64,000 nt of DNA from positions 62,001 to 126,000 of the forward strand of contig NZ_AUCR01000009.1 in assembly GCF_000429865.1 (NCBI RefSeq), read 5' to 3'. Numbering within the stretch: position 1 is the stretch's first letter; every line of letters starts with the position of its first letter. The stretch is from Cucumibacter marinus DSM 18995. Lineage in GTDB: Bacteria; Pseudomonadota; Alphaproteobacteria; Rhizobiales; Devosiaceae. The translations under genes were made by a program, and so were the position numbers. Positions 19,442 to 27,320 of the stretch are shown here, in pieces. The notes beneath the pieces are model-generated. The model worked only from the letters and a program-made list of their open reading frames with translations. It was not told where the DNA came from and made no database searches.

Positions 19442-20092
19442 TCAGGATGAAGTCTGGATTTGGCTTGAATCTTTGCCGACCCCTCCGCCGTCATCCCGGA
19501 CCAGCCCGCCGGCGTGAGGCAACCAGCCCGCCGGCGTGAGGGGGTGAGAAGCGGTTGACGCAGCCAAGCCGAGGCTCCGGTGGAGCCTTGGCAGCGCACG
19601 AACGCGAGCAGGATTTGGCTTGCCAAATCCGTTGCGAGACAGGGTGGGGGTAACACGGAGATTGGGTGATGGCCCTGCCTCCCCTCCTTCGTCACCCTCG
19701 GGCTTGCCCTTCGACAGGCTCAGGACGAGGGTCCATGATGAGGTGGCGCACGGGAAGCGGGCGTGTGGTGGAATAGGCCGCCGCGACGTTGAGATGCGGG
19801 GCCACAGATCCTCCCATTTCAAGTTCATGCCCTCGATCAGGTCGAGTTTCCATTGCCGAACCCAGCGCTTGAAGTTCTTCTCCCGCTGAATCGCCAACGG
19901 CATGGTGGGGTGTTCTTCGAAATAAACCAGCACCTTCAGACCATGCTGACGGGTGAAGCCTTCCATCTCACCTTCGCGGTGTTGCCAGACACGCCGCACA
20001 AGGTCGCTGGTGACGCCGACATAAAGCGTTCCCCTCGCCTTGTTGGCCATGATGTAAACCCACGCGCTCATTGCCGGATTGAGAGGCGTCAT
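19442..20092 (-). CDS. GIY-YIG nuclease family protein, copy 1 (with read-through tail)
   Basis: The first ~101 residues form a compact GIY-YIG domain: WVYIMANKARGTLYVGVTSDL (the GIY-YIG pair appears as VYIM and LYVGV), [26 protein letters not shown], and AIQREKNFKRWVRQWK with the catalytic Glu. Copy 2 ends here at a TAG. In copy 1 the same site is TCG (base 19785 differs), so the frame runs about 115 residues into repeat DNA. That tail is low-complexity and not domain-like. A shorter start at 20071 (MSAWVYIM) is equally likely. The domain is known from homing and repair endonucleases; its DNA target is unknown. Confidence 0.75.
   Translation of the reverse strand: MTPLNPAMSAWVYIMANKARGTLYVGVTSDLVRRVWQHREGEMEGFTRQHGLKVLVYFEEHPTMPLAIQREKNFKRWVRQWKLDLIEGMNLKWEDLWPRISTSRRPIPPHARFPCATSSWTLVLSLSKGKPEGDEGGEAGPSPNLRVTPTLSRNGFGKPNPARVRALPRLHRSLGLAASTASHPLTPAGWLPHAGGLVRDDGGGVGKDSSQIQTSS
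19500..19540. repeat. 22-bp tandem direct repeat
   Basis: A 19-bp sequence, accagcccgccggcgtgag, occurs at 19500-19518 and again at 19522-19540, a tandem period of 22 bp. Only two copies exist, so it is not an array. It lies within the read-through tail of GIY-YIG copy 1. Confidence 0.8.
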
Positions 20093-20105
20093 GGACCCTC
20101 GGGTC
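19726..20105. repeat. Duplicated 380-bp unit, copy 1
   Basis: This segment matches 20607-20986 at a constant offset of 881 bp, with five substitutions (19785, 19821, 19873, 19889, 20076) and no indels by my reading. It contains the GIY-YIG domain. Its outer palindromes are disrupted: about 19 bp of unrelated sequence sits in the left one and about 23 bp in the right one. Confidence 0.85.
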
Positions 20106-20181
20106 TTACCCGCCTCGCGCCGGCGGGCTGCCCGAGGGTGACGAGGAGATTGGAGGAGTGCAGTGCCACACGCTCTGTGCT

Positions 20182-20202
20182 GTCCCGGACTTGATCCGGG
20201 AC
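20182..20202. repeat. REP-like palindrome with CTTGA loop
   Basis: GTCCCGGA (20182-20189) and TCCGGGAC (20195-20202) flank the loop CTTGA. The loop is identical to that of the palindrome at 20591-20613 although the stems differ. This is the form of common alphaproteobacterial extragenic palindromes. Confidence 0.7.
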
Positions 20203-20224
20203 CTACATGCCCAAATGCAACCAG

Positions 20225-20246
20225 GCCCCGGCTCGGAGGCCGGGGC
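20225..20246. repeat. GC-rich hairpin in the repeat island
   Basis: GCCCCGGC (20225-20232) and GCCGGGGC (20239-20246) form a perfect 8-bp stem with a 6-nt loop. It directly follows the REP-like palindrome at 20182-20202 and lies in no gene. Confidence 0.6.
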
Positions 20247-20582
20247 GGCGCGAGGCAAAACGAGGCCGGGGCGGCCCGGGAGGATGCACCCCCAAGCCCT
20301 CACCCTGAGGTGCGAGGTGAAACCGAGCCTCGAAGGGCGAGGGCGTGGTTGGCTTGTGCCCCCACTTTCCCTTCGCGCGTTGGGGGGAGGGTTTGGGCGG
20401 TGCCGGCTTCACCGATGGAGTTGAAGGAACAATGAGCTGGCCCCAATGTCACCTCCCCCTTGACGGGGGGTGACAAGCGGTTGGGCGAAGCCCAAACCGA
20501 GGTTCCGGTGGAACCTTGGTAGTGCTGGAACGGGTGGGGGTGGTGTCTCCGCCATTCGAGCGTAGCTCTCATGGCCTCCCCT

Positions 20583-20619
20583 CCCTCGTCACCCTCGGGC
20601 TTGACCCGAGGGTCCATGA
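20583..20619. repeat. Left 37-bp inverted-repeat arm of GIY-YIG unit 2
   Basis: This arm is the exact reverse complement of 20970-21006. It is itself a palindrome: ACCCTCGGG (20591-20599), loop CTTGA, CCCGAGGGT (20605-20613). The two arms enclose the complete copy 2 GIY-YIG gene, giving a unit of 424 bp. No target-site duplication is obvious outside the arms. Confidence 0.85.
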
Positions 20620-20986
20620 TGAGGTGGCGCACGGGAAGCGGGCGTGTGGTGGAATAGGCCGCCGCTACGTTGAGATGCGGGGCCACAGATCCTCCCATTT
20701 CGAGTTCATGCCCTCGATCAGGTCGAGTTTCCATTGCCGAACCCAGCGCTTGAGGTTCTTCTCCCGCTGGATCGCCAACGGCATGGTGGGGTGTTCTTCG
20801 AAATAAACCAGCACCTTCAGACCATGCTGACGGGTGAAGCCTTCCATCTCACCTTCGCGGTGTTGCCAGACACGCCGCACAAGGTCGCTGGTGACGCCGA
20901 CATAAAGCGTTCCCCTCGCCTTGTTGGCCATGATGTAAACCCACGCGCTCATTGCCAGATTGAGAGGCGTCATGGACCCTCGGGTC
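20607..20986. repeat. Duplicated 380-bp unit, copy 2
   Basis: This is the second copy of the 380-bp unit, 881 bp right of copy 1 and 375/380 identical by my count. Copy 2 keeps both terminal palindromes intact and a stop codon directly after the GIY-YIG domain, so it looks like the less degraded copy. Confidence 0.85.
20665..20952 (-). CDS. GIY-YIG nuclease family protein, copy 2
   Basis: From ATG 20952 the product has 95 residues and contains only the GIY-YIG domain: WVYIMANKARG, TLYVGVTSDLVRRVWQHREG, then AIQREKNLKRWVRQWKLDLIEG. It ends at TAG (20665-20667). An upstream in-frame ATG at 20973 lies inside the right inverted-repeat arm, and the frame stays open through that arm to 21030, so the arm could supply the start. 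It differs from copy 1 by two residues in the domain. Stand-alone proteins of this size are common and often multicopy in alphaproteobacteria; no function is proven. Confidence 0.8.
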   Translation of the reverse strand: MSAWVYIMANKARGTLYVGVTSDLVRRVWQHREGEMEGFTRQHGLKVLVYFEEHPTMPLAIQREKNLKRWVRQWKLDLIEGMNSKWEDLWPRIST

Positions 20987-21006
20987 AAGCCCGAGGGTGA
21001 CGAGGG
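20970..21006. repeat. Right 37-bp inverted-repeat arm of GIY-YIG unit 2
   Basis: This is the exact reverse complement of 20583-20619. Its own palindrome is ACCCTCGGG (20976-20984), loop TCAAG, CCCGAGGGT (20990-20998). It lies just upstream of the GIY-YIG gene, where its CAT at 20971-20973 would be an in-frame ATG on the minus strand. Confidence 0.85.
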
Positions 21007-21115
21007 TGGAGATGCAACCCCAAGCCTCAACCTGAGGTGCGAAGCGAAGCTGAGCCTCGAAGGGCGAGGGCGACAGGCTCAAGCCATTCGAGCGTAGCTC
21101 TCATGGCCTTCTCAC

Positions 21116-21339
21116 CTAAGATCAGTCCATCTGACTGATTTTGACTTTCGTGCCGGATCGAAATTATCCCCGCCCCAAAAACCTCCCTTATCCTGCCCGA
21201 ACGGTCCCGCAAACAGGGCGCGGATGCATACGAGCTCCGGCGGGAGGTTGGCAGGAAAAGTGTGAAGCGGTGTTCGCGGGGCGCGGCCCTTCGGGTCCGG
21301 TTCGCCAACCGACCAACTTCATAGACCGGTCCGGGTCCG
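21116..21339. other. Unassigned stretch between repeat island and small ORF
   Basis: About 220 nt separate the last repeated segment from the small ORF at 21340. Frames are open on both strands but the translations are low-complexity and family-less. I see no tRNA, and no motif of RNase P RNA or SRP RNA. A structured RNA is possible but I cannot support one. Confidence 0.4.
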
Positions 21340-21510
21340 ATGGAGGTCGCTCCAGCGGAGGCCAAAACTGCGCCGGAGCCGGCTGCCGTCAAGGCGGCGG
21401 TGTACTTCCGAAAGGGAGCGGGGATTGACCCCAGCCCGTTGACGCAGTCCAAGCCCAAAACCCCGGATGAGTGGGACGCGGTGCGCCTCGCTTTTACTAG
21501 TTTCGGATGA
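21340..21510 (+). CDS. Candidate 56-residue small protein, unknown function
   Basis: A 56-codon frame starts at ATG 21340. It has an Ala/Pro/Glu-rich first third, then a more protein-like part (AVYFRKGAGIDPSPLTQ and KTPDEWDAVRLAFTSFG). There is an in-frame stop 15 nt before the ATG, and the ribosome site is poor. Its 3' end overlaps one arm of a 13-bp inverted repeat. I recognise no family, and it may be an RNA element instead of a protein gene. Confidence 0.35.
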   Translation: MEVAPAEAKTAPEPAAVKAAVYFRKGAGIDPSPLTQSKPKTPDEWDAVRLAFTSFG

Positions 21511-21529
21511 GACGTTCCGCGTCCCACTC
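21469..21529. other. 13-bp perfect inverted repeat upstream of ytoQ
   Basis: GAGTGGGACGCGG (21469-21481) is the exact reverse complement of CCGCGTCCCACTC (21517-21529), with 35 nt between. The left arm is inside the 56-codon ORF and the right arm just after its stop. No T-run follows, so it is not a standard terminator; an RNA stem, an operator or a remnant of a mobile element is possible. Confidence 0.55.
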
Positions 21530-21612
21530 CCGCTCTACCCTTTGAGACCTTGGAGACGTCAGTCTGCCGGGTTACAACGCCTGCGCGCAGCCCAACCGAA
21601 GGAGTGCAAGTG

Positions 21613-22089
21613 ATGAGCAAGGTCTGGTCGATCTACCTTTCAGGAGAAATCCACTCGGACTGGCGCGAGCAGGTCGAGGCCGGAGTGCGGGACGCAGGAC
21701 TGGCTGTTGAGATCAGTGCACCGGTGACCCATCACGAGGCGTCGGACGACGTCGGTGTCTCCATACTGGGCGCTGAAGACGACAAGTTCTGGCACGACCG
21801 CAAGGGCGCCGGCATCAACGCCATTCGCACCCGCACGCTGATCGAGGGCGCCGACATTGTGGTTGTGCGGTTCGGCGACAAATACAAGCAATGGAACGCA
21901 GCTTTCGATGCTGGCTACGCCGCCGCCCTCGCCCGCCCTTTGATCGTCATGCACGGGCCGGACCACCAGCATGCCCTCAAAGAGGTCGACGCCGCCGCCA
22001 ACGCGGTTTGCGAAACCCCGGCCCAGCTGGTCGAGATTCTTACCTATGTGATTGAAGGCCGGCTCAAGGGCTATACCGACCGGCGCTGA
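21613..22089 (+). CDS. YtoQ family protein
   Basis: The 158-residue product matches YtoQ throughout: VWSIYLSGEIHSDWREQVEAG, GAEDDKFWHDRKGAGINAIRTRTLIEGADIVVVRFGDKYKQWNAAFDAGYAAA (key blocks INAIRTRTL and FGDKYKQWNAAFDAGYA) and RPLIVMHGPDHQHALKEVD. The fold is related to nucleoside 2-deoxyribosyltransferase-like proteins, but no reaction is established. GGAG precedes the ATG at 21613. It stands alone between the small ORF and an MFS gene. Confidence 0.88.
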   Translation: MSKVWSIYLSGEIHSDWREQVEAGVRDAGLAVEISAPVTHHEASDDVGVSILGAEDDKFWHDRKGAGINAIRTRTLIEGADIVVVRFGDKYKQWNAAFDAGYAAALARPLIVMHGPDHQHALKEVDAAANAVCETPAQLVEILTYVIEGRLKGYTDRR

Positions 22090-22316
22090 GTGTGCAGACC
22101 GGGTTTGGAGCTTCACTTCGCGTAACCCACTTAACGCGTTCAGTGCTTGTCTTGGCGAACGCGGGCTGACATTCTTCGCGCCGGCGACTCCGCGCCAGGC
22201 CGATTGATCTTCTTGCGGAGCCGACGTCCGCGACGGCCAATTTCCGCCGCTTTGATTCTATTTTGCACCGGTGTGCGCCCGCAGCGGACACCGCTCTATT
22301 GTATTTGGAGCTTTTC

Positions 22317-23543
22317 ATGCCCGCTTCAAAGCTGGATCCGCACAAAAACCGCTGGGAATTCATCGCCCTTGCCGCCTCGATCATGGCGCTGAATGCCATG
22401 GCCATCGATATCATGCTGCCCGCCTTCCCCGAGATCGGCGAAGCCCTGCGCGTCGAAAGCGAAAACCACACCCAGTTCGTGCTGATTTCCTATTTGCTCG
22501 GCTTCGGGGTCGGCCAGATCGTCGTCGGTCCGCTCTGCGACCGGTTCGGCCGCCGCATCCCCCTGCTCTGGGGCCTGGTGATCTATTCCCTTGCTGCGCT
22601 GGCTGCCGGCTTCGCCCCGACATTCGAGACCATGATCGCCTTGCGTGTGCTGCAGGGCCTCGGTGCCGCCTCCACCCGGATCGTTGCCACCTCGGTCGTT
22701 CGCGACACCTATTCTGGCCGCGCCATGGCCGAGATCATGTCGCTGATCTTCGTGATCTTCATGGCTGTGCCGGTGCTCGCCCCCTCGATCGGGCAGCTCA
22801 TCGTCCTTTTCGCCCCCTGGCAGTTCATCTTCATCGGCATGGTCGCCATGGGCGTTGGCGTGCTGCTCTGGGCCTATTACCGGCTGCCCGAAACCCTCGC
22901 GCCGGAAAACCAGCGCCCTTTGCAGCTGAAAACTGTCACCGACGGCTTCGTGATCGTCTTCTCCAACCGCCAGGCGATGATGTATGGCATGGCACCGGGC
23001 ATTCTCACCGGTGGCCTGTTCGCCTTTGTCTCGAGCTCACAGCAGATCTTTGACGGGATTTACGGGCTCGGCGTGCTGTTTCCCTTTGCCTTCGGCTCCG
23101 TTGCCCTTCTGATGTCGGCCTCTTCCTTCATGAATGCCCGGCTGGTGGGCCGTTTCGGCATGCGTCCCCTCTCCCATGGCGCGCTGCTGGTCTTCACCGC
23201 CGTCTCGATCATTCTTTATTCGTGGAGCCTGATGGCGGTCGTGCCGTTCTGGTGGTTCATGGTGCTGTTCGCCTCGATGATGGTGTGTTTCGGGTTCATC
23301 GGGAACAACTTCAACTCGATGGCCATGGAGCCGCTGGGCAATGTCGCCGGCACCGCCTCCTCGGTCTTCGGCTCGGTGCAAACCGTCGGCGGCGCACTGA
23401 TCGGTGCGCTGGTCGGTCAGCAGTTCGACGGCACCATTTCCCCGATCATCTTCGGTTACATGGCCTGCGCCATTGTCGGCATCATCATGGTTGCGGTTGC
23501 CGAGGACGGTCGCTTCTTCAAGACCCAGCATGACCCGGTTTGA
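22317..23543 (+). CDS. Bcr/CflA-type MFS drug transporter
   Basis: The 408-residue protein has twelve predicted helices and the Bcr/CflA pattern: MALNAMAIDIMLPAFPEIGEAL, LLGFGVGQIVVGPLCDRFGRRIP (MFS motif A) and RVLQGLGAASTRIVATSVVRDTYSGRAMAEIMS. This family exports drugs and metabolites such as chloramphenicol, bicyclomycin or cysteine; the substrate here is not predictable. GGAG lies before the ATG at 22317. A second MFS gene follows after 110 nt. Confidence 0.88.
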   Translation: MPASKLDPHKNRWEFIALAASIMALNAMAIDIMLPAFPEIGEALRVESENHTQFVLISYLLGFGVGQIVVGPLCDRFGRRIPLLWGLVIYSLAALAAGFAPTFETMIALRVLQGLGAASTRIVATSVVRDTYSGRAMAEIMSLIFVIFMAVPVLAPSIGQLIVLFAPWQFIFIGMVAMGVGVLLWAYYRLPETLAPENQRPLQLKTVTDGFVIVFSNRQAMMYGMAPGILTGGLFAFVSSSQQIFDGIYGLGVLFPFAFGSVALLMSASSFMNARLVGRFGMRPLSHGALLVFTAVSIILYSWSLMAVVPFWWFMVLFASMMVCFGFIGNNFNSMAMEPLGNVAGTASSVFGSVQTVGGALIGALVGQQFDGTISPIIFGYMACAIVGIIMVAVAEDGRFFKTQHDPV

Positions 23544-23653
23544 TCGATTTTCCCCATCCGATCAAAATCGCTTATGCTTGGCATCACTGGATTGAATTTG
23601 CCTCGGCTTTATCTGCTGGCTAGGCTTGATCGTCAAAAGGCGATGGAAAAACA

Positions 23654-24898
23654 ATGACCCAGGCTACCCTGTCCACGCGGCCCGCGATCCGCTTTCCCCT
23701 GGCAGTGATCATCGCGTCGGGCTGCGTCCTGGCCATGATCAGCTTCGGCGTTCGTGCCTCGGCCGGGTTGTTCACCATCCCGATTACAGAATCCAACGGA
23801 TTTGGCCGCGACGTTTATGGCCTCGCCTTTGCCATCCAGAACCTTGTCTGGGGCCTGACCCAACCGATTTCCGGTGGACTGGCTGACCGCTACGGCTCGG
23901 CCAAGGTCATCGCCGTTGGCGGCGTCATCTACGCCGTCGGCACGCTCGGCATGGCGCTGTTCAGCGGCGCCGGCCTGTTCACCCTGTTCGCTGGCGTCAT
24001 TTCCGGTGTCGGCATTGCCACCGCTGCCTTTGCCATCGTGATGGCCGCTTTTGGACGCGCTGTGCCGCCCGAAAAGCGCCCGTTCGTCTTCGGCATCGCC
24101 ACGGCAGCCTCATCCGCCGGCCAGTTCGTCTTTGCACCGCTCGGTCAGGCCCTGATCAACGCCGTGGGTTGGCAGACGGCGCTGATCTATTTTTCGCTGA
24201 TCCTGTTGCTGATCATCCCGCTGTCCATTCCGCTCCAGGGCAAGGCGGAGGACCCCGAATCCCAAGGCCCGCTCCTGCCCACCTTCACCGCCTTCAAGCG
24301 TGCCTTCGCGCACCGCTCCTATGTCTTTCTGGTGCTGGGCTTTTTCACCTGCGGCTTCCACCTGGCCTTCGTCACCGTGCATATGCCGGCTTATCTGGTC
24401 GAATGCGGGCTATCCCCGACAGTCGGCAGCTGGGCATTGGGGCTGATCGGCCTGTTCAACATCGTCGGCTCGCTCGGATCGGGCTGGCTCGCCTCGCGCA
24501 TGCCCAAGCAGATCCTGCTCGCCAGCATCTATTTGAGCCGCGCCATTGTCACCGCGCTGTTCCTGCTGTTGCCGGTTACCGAGTTCACGGCCTACACCTT
24601 TGCCGCCGTCACCGGACTGCTCTGGCTCGCCACTGTCCCGCCCACCGCATCGCTGGTGAGCAATTTCTTCGGCCCGCGCTATCTCGGCATGTTCTACGGG
24701 ACCGCCTTCCTGTCGCATCAGGTCGGCTCGTTCTTCGGGGTGTGGCTGGGCGGCGTCGTCTTCTCGATGACCGGCGGCTACGACCTTGTTTGGTATCTCG
24801 GAATCCTCTTGGGCCTGGCGTCGGCTGCCATCCATCTGCCTATCAACGACCTCAAGGTCGCCAATTTCGAGCGCCCGCTCACCGCACCGGCGCAATAG
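23654..24898 (+). CDS. MFS transporter, monocarboxylate/oxalate-formate type
   Basis: The 414-residue protein has twelve predicted helices, an MFS motif A variant (GGLADRYGSAKVI) and a central hydrophilic loop (QGKAEDPESQGP). The long RASAGLFTIPITESNGFGRDVYGLAFAIQNL start resembles the MCT/OFA-like branch that moves organic anions. Substrate unknown. It is oriented like the preceding Bcr/CflA gene but the two proteins are not close paralogues. The stop lies 3 nt from the convergent ttcA stop. Confidence 0.83.
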   Translation: MTQATLSTRPAIRFPLAVIIASGCVLAMISFGVRASAGLFTIPITESNGFGRDVYGLAFAIQNLVWGLTQPISGGLADRYGSAKVIAVGGVIYAVGTLGMALFSGAGLFTLFAGVISGVGIATAAFAIVMAAFGRAVPPEKRPFVFGIATAASSAGQFVFAPLGQALINAVGWQTALIYFSLILLLIIPLSIPLQGKAEDPESQGPLLPTFTAFKRAFAHRSYVFLVLGFFTCGFHLAFVTVHMPAYLVECGLSPTVGSWALGLIGLFNIVGSLGSGWLASRMPKQILLASIYLSRAIVTALFLLLPVTEFTAYTFAAVTGLLWLATVPPTASLVSNFFGPRYLGMFYGTAFLSHQVGSFFGVWLGGVVFSMTGGYDLVWYLGILLGLASAAIHLPINDLKVANFERPLTAPAQ

Positions 24899-24901
24899 GC
24901 C

Positions 24902-25774
24902 TCAGGCGTCAGGGGTGAGCCCGGTAAAGTCGAACAGCTTGGTATCGAGCAGGTGGCTCGGGCGCACATTGGCGAGCGCCCGGATCATCGTATCCTTTCG
25001 GCCCGGATTCTTGGCCTCGATCTGGTTGAGCATGCGCTTGGTCGCTTCGCGCTGCAGCCCTTCCTGCGTGCCGCACAGATTGCACGGGATGATCGGAAAC
25101 TGCATCCCGTCGGAGAATTTCTGAAGGTCCGGCTCGGCGCAAAACGACAGCGGGCGTAAAACCGTCACATCGCCTTCGTCATTGAGCAACTTGGGCGGCA
25201 TGCCGGCCAGCCTTCCACCATGGAACAGGTTCATGAAGAAGGTCTCGAGGATGTCTTCGCGGTGATGGCCAAGCACCAGCGCCTCGCACCCTTCTTCACG
25301 CGCAATCCGGTAGAGATGCCCTCGCCGCAGCCGCGAGCACATGGCGCAATAGGTCTGGTGCGCAGGCACCTTTTCGGTGACGATCGAATAGGTGTCCTGG
25401 TACTCGATCCGGTGTTCCACCCCGATGCGGGCCAAATAGTCGGGCAGCACGTGTTTCGGGAAGCCAGGCTGCCCCTGGTCGAGATTGCAGGCCAGAAGCT
25501 CGACCGGCAGCAGCCCACGATATTTGAGCTCCATCAGGATCGCCAACAGCCCGTAGCTGTCCTTGCCGCCAGATAGCGCCACCAGCCAGCGCGCGCCGGG
25601 GCGCACCATGCCATAGGTCTCGATGGCATCCCGGGCCTGCCGCAACAACCGCTTGCGCAGCTTCTTGAACTCCACCCCACCCGGCGCGTCGGCGAACAGC
25701 GCTGCAAGGCTGGCCTCCGCCTCGTCCGCGGCTTCGCTCTGTTTCGGGTCAAGCGCTGTGGTGTCGGCCATCAT
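24902..25774 (-). CDS. ttcA: tRNA 2-thiocytidine(32) synthetase TtcA
   Basis: The 290-residue PP-loop protein has SGGKDS at residues 68-73 and the TtcA cysteines: CAMC at 143-146 and CNLC further on ([11 protein letters not shown]). These hold the [4Fe-4S] cluster used to thiolate C32 in certain tRNAs. [12 protein letters not shown] and [15 protein letters not shown] are also diagnostic. Two ATGs are adjacent at 25774 and 25771; AAGGAG precedes both. It is divergent from the sbmA-like gene. Confidence 0.95.
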   Translation of the reverse strand: MMADTTALDPKQSEAADEAEASLAALFADAPGGVEFKKLRKRLLRQARDAIETYGMVRPGARWLVALSGGKDSYGLLAILMELKYRGLLPVELLACNLDQGQPGFPKHVLPDYLARIGVEHRIEYQDTYSIVTEKVPAHQTYCAMCSRLRRGHLYRIAREEGCEALVLGHHREDILETFFMNLFHGGRLAGMPPKLLNDEGDVTVLRPLSFCAEPDLQKFSDGMQFPIIPCNLCGTQEGLQREATKRMLNQIEAKNPGRKDTMIRALANVRPSHLLDTKLFDFTGLTPDA

Positions 25775-25970
25775 GGTTCTCCTTGGCGCCGTGATAGCGC
25801 CGATCCTGCCCCGGATAAAGCCCGCGGGTCACCACGCCTTCCGTGCCGCGGCGCACGGCTTATGCACCGTTTTGTGAATGCCATCACCCATTTGCACCAA
25901 ATCGCTCGCTTGTTCCGTATCTGCTGTGGCAGTTAGATGACAGCACACACTGCCAGTGGGAGGTGTAGCC

Positions 25971-27233
25971 GTGTTCCGTTCGTTCTTTCCCGAACCCAAG
26001 ATCTTCTTTCCTGCCGCAATGCTATGGACCGCATTCGCCATGCTGGTGTGGTTCACCGTTGGCGGCGCCATCGGCTCGGTCCTCAGTCTCGGCCCCTTGA
26101 TCGCCATCCAGCCGTCCGAGTTCGACCCCCAGCCGTTCTTCAGCGAGGAGAAAGTCTGGCTCTACCAGTACATTCTCGCGATGGGCTATCTGTTCTGCGT
26201 TCCCTGGTACTTCTACAAGCGAACGCCCTGGTACTGGTGGTCTGTCGTGGGCTCGGTGACCATCATCCTGGTGGTCTATTTCAACGTGCAGATCGGCGCA
26301 TGGCTGAATGACTGGTACGGCAGTTTCTACAACATGGTGCAGCAAGCGCTTTCCGAACCCGGCTCGGTGTCAGGCGAGGATTTCTTCGGCGAACTGTGGA
26401 CTGTCGCCTATGTGCTGGTGCCCAACATCACCGTGCTGGTGCTCAACGCCTTCTTCACCGCCCACTACCTGTTCCGCTGGCGGCGGGCGATGAACGCCTT
26501 CTACCTCACCCATTGGCCGGTGCTCAGACAGATTGAAGGTGCTTCACAGCGCATCCAGGAAGACACCCAGCGCTTCGCCCGCATCGTCGAAGGTCTGGCC
26601 ATCACCTTCGTTTCCTCGGTGATGACCCTCATCGTCTTCCTGCCGCTGCTCTACAATCTCTCCCAGAACATTACCGAGCTCCCGCTCGTCGGCGCCGTCG
26701 ACGGTTCGCTGGTCTGGGTGGCGTTGATCTCCGCAGCCTTCGGCACGGTGCTGCTTGCCGGCGTCGGGTACAAGCTGCCCGGACTCGAATTCGAGAACCA
26801 GAAAGTCGAGGCCGCCTTCCGCAAGGAACTCGTTTACGGCGAAGACTATGGCGAACGTGCCCAGCCGGTCACCATGCGCGGGCTCTGGTCCAATGTGCAG
26901 CGCAATTATTTCCGGCTCTACCGGCACTACCTCTATTTCAACATCGCCCGCTATGCCTATCTGCAGGTGACGAACTTCGTGCCGCTGATCGCCATGGGCC
27001 CCTCGATCCTTGCCGGCGCCCTGACCCTCGGGCTCTTCCAGCAGATCTCGAACGCCTTCGGCCAGGTTGAGGACTCCTTCAAGTTCCTCGCCTCGTCCTG
27101 GACGACGATCATTGACCTCATCTCGGTGTTCAAGCGTTTGCGTGCTTTCGAATCGAACGTGCCGCGCGATGCAGATGCAGCCTATGATTTCGATAGTGAT
27201 GTCTATCTCAATTCGGGCGTCATGCCGGCCTAG
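25971..27233 (+). CDS. SbmA/BacA-like peptide transporter
   Basis: The 420-residue protein resembles SbmA from start to end: FRSFFPEPKIFF, NAFYLTHWPVLRQIEGASQRIQEDTQRFA, LPGLEFENQKVEAAFRKELVYGED, NYFRLYRHYLYFNIARYAYLQV and SFKFLASSWTTIIDLISVFKRLRAFE. SbmA/BacA are proton-driven importers of proline-rich and other peptides in the inner membrane, and BacA matters for rhizobial and Brucella chronic infection. GTG 25971 follows GGGAGG at good spacing and gives the family start; GTG 25956 would place the ribosome site inside the gene. Confidence 0.93.
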   Translation: MFRSFFPEPKIFFPAAMLWTAFAMLVWFTVGGAIGSVLSLGPLIAIQPSEFDPQPFFSEEKVWLYQYILAMGYLFCVPWYFYKRTPWYWWSVVGSVTIILVVYFNVQIGAWLNDWYGSFYNMVQQALSEPGSVSGEDFFGELWTVAYVLVPNITVLVLNAFFTAHYLFRWRRAMNAFYLTHWPVLRQIEGASQRIQEDTQRFARIVEGLAITFVSSVMTLIVFLPLLYNLSQNITELPLVGAVDGSLVWVALISAAFGTVLLAGVGYKLPGLEFENQKVEAAFRKELVYGEDYGERAQPVTMRGLWSNVQRNYFRLYRHYLYFNIARYAYLQVTNFVPLIAMGPSILAGALTLGLFQQISNAFGQVEDSFKFLASSWTTIIDLISVFKRLRAFESNVPRDADAAYDFDSDVYLNSGVMPA

Positions 27234-27263
27234 CTCCGGCGGTTCGCCCGCCGCCGAACGCAA

Positions 27264-27293
27264 AAAAAGGCCGCCCCGAAGGGCGGCCTTTTT
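27264..27293. terminator. Strong bidirectional terminator between sbmA-like gene and rpsD
   Basis: AAAAAGGCCGCCC (27264-27276), loop CGAA, then GGGCGGCCTTTTT (27281-27293) is a perfect hairpin with A-tract and T-tract on opposite sides. It terminates transcription from both convergent genes. Confidence 0.93.
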
Positions 27294-27320
27294 GAATTCG
27301 ATGGGTTCGATGTGAACCGG

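Larger units (their letters stand above)
19427..21115. repeat. Repeat island with palindromic elements and duplicated GIY-YIG units
   Basis: Between grxD and the small ORF the DNA is a mosaic of repeated pieces. It contains a 380-bp unit present twice, a 26-bp segment repeated exactly (20551-20576 and 21083-21108), and a roughly 51-bp segment in two diverged copies (20294-20345 and 21022-21072). It also holds a 22-bp tandem repeat and several palindromes whose loops read CTTGA. Apart from the two GIY-YIG genes, I see no supported gene here. Confidence 0.75.

Noticed and set aside
19500-19540. Possible CRISPR-like repeat
   Set aside because: Only two copies in direct tandem with a 3-nt spacer; no array and no cas genes.
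21027-21620. A 197-codon minus-strand frame through the gap before ytoQ
   Set aside because: The translation is low-complexity, crosses repeat DNA and has no recognisable domain or start signal.
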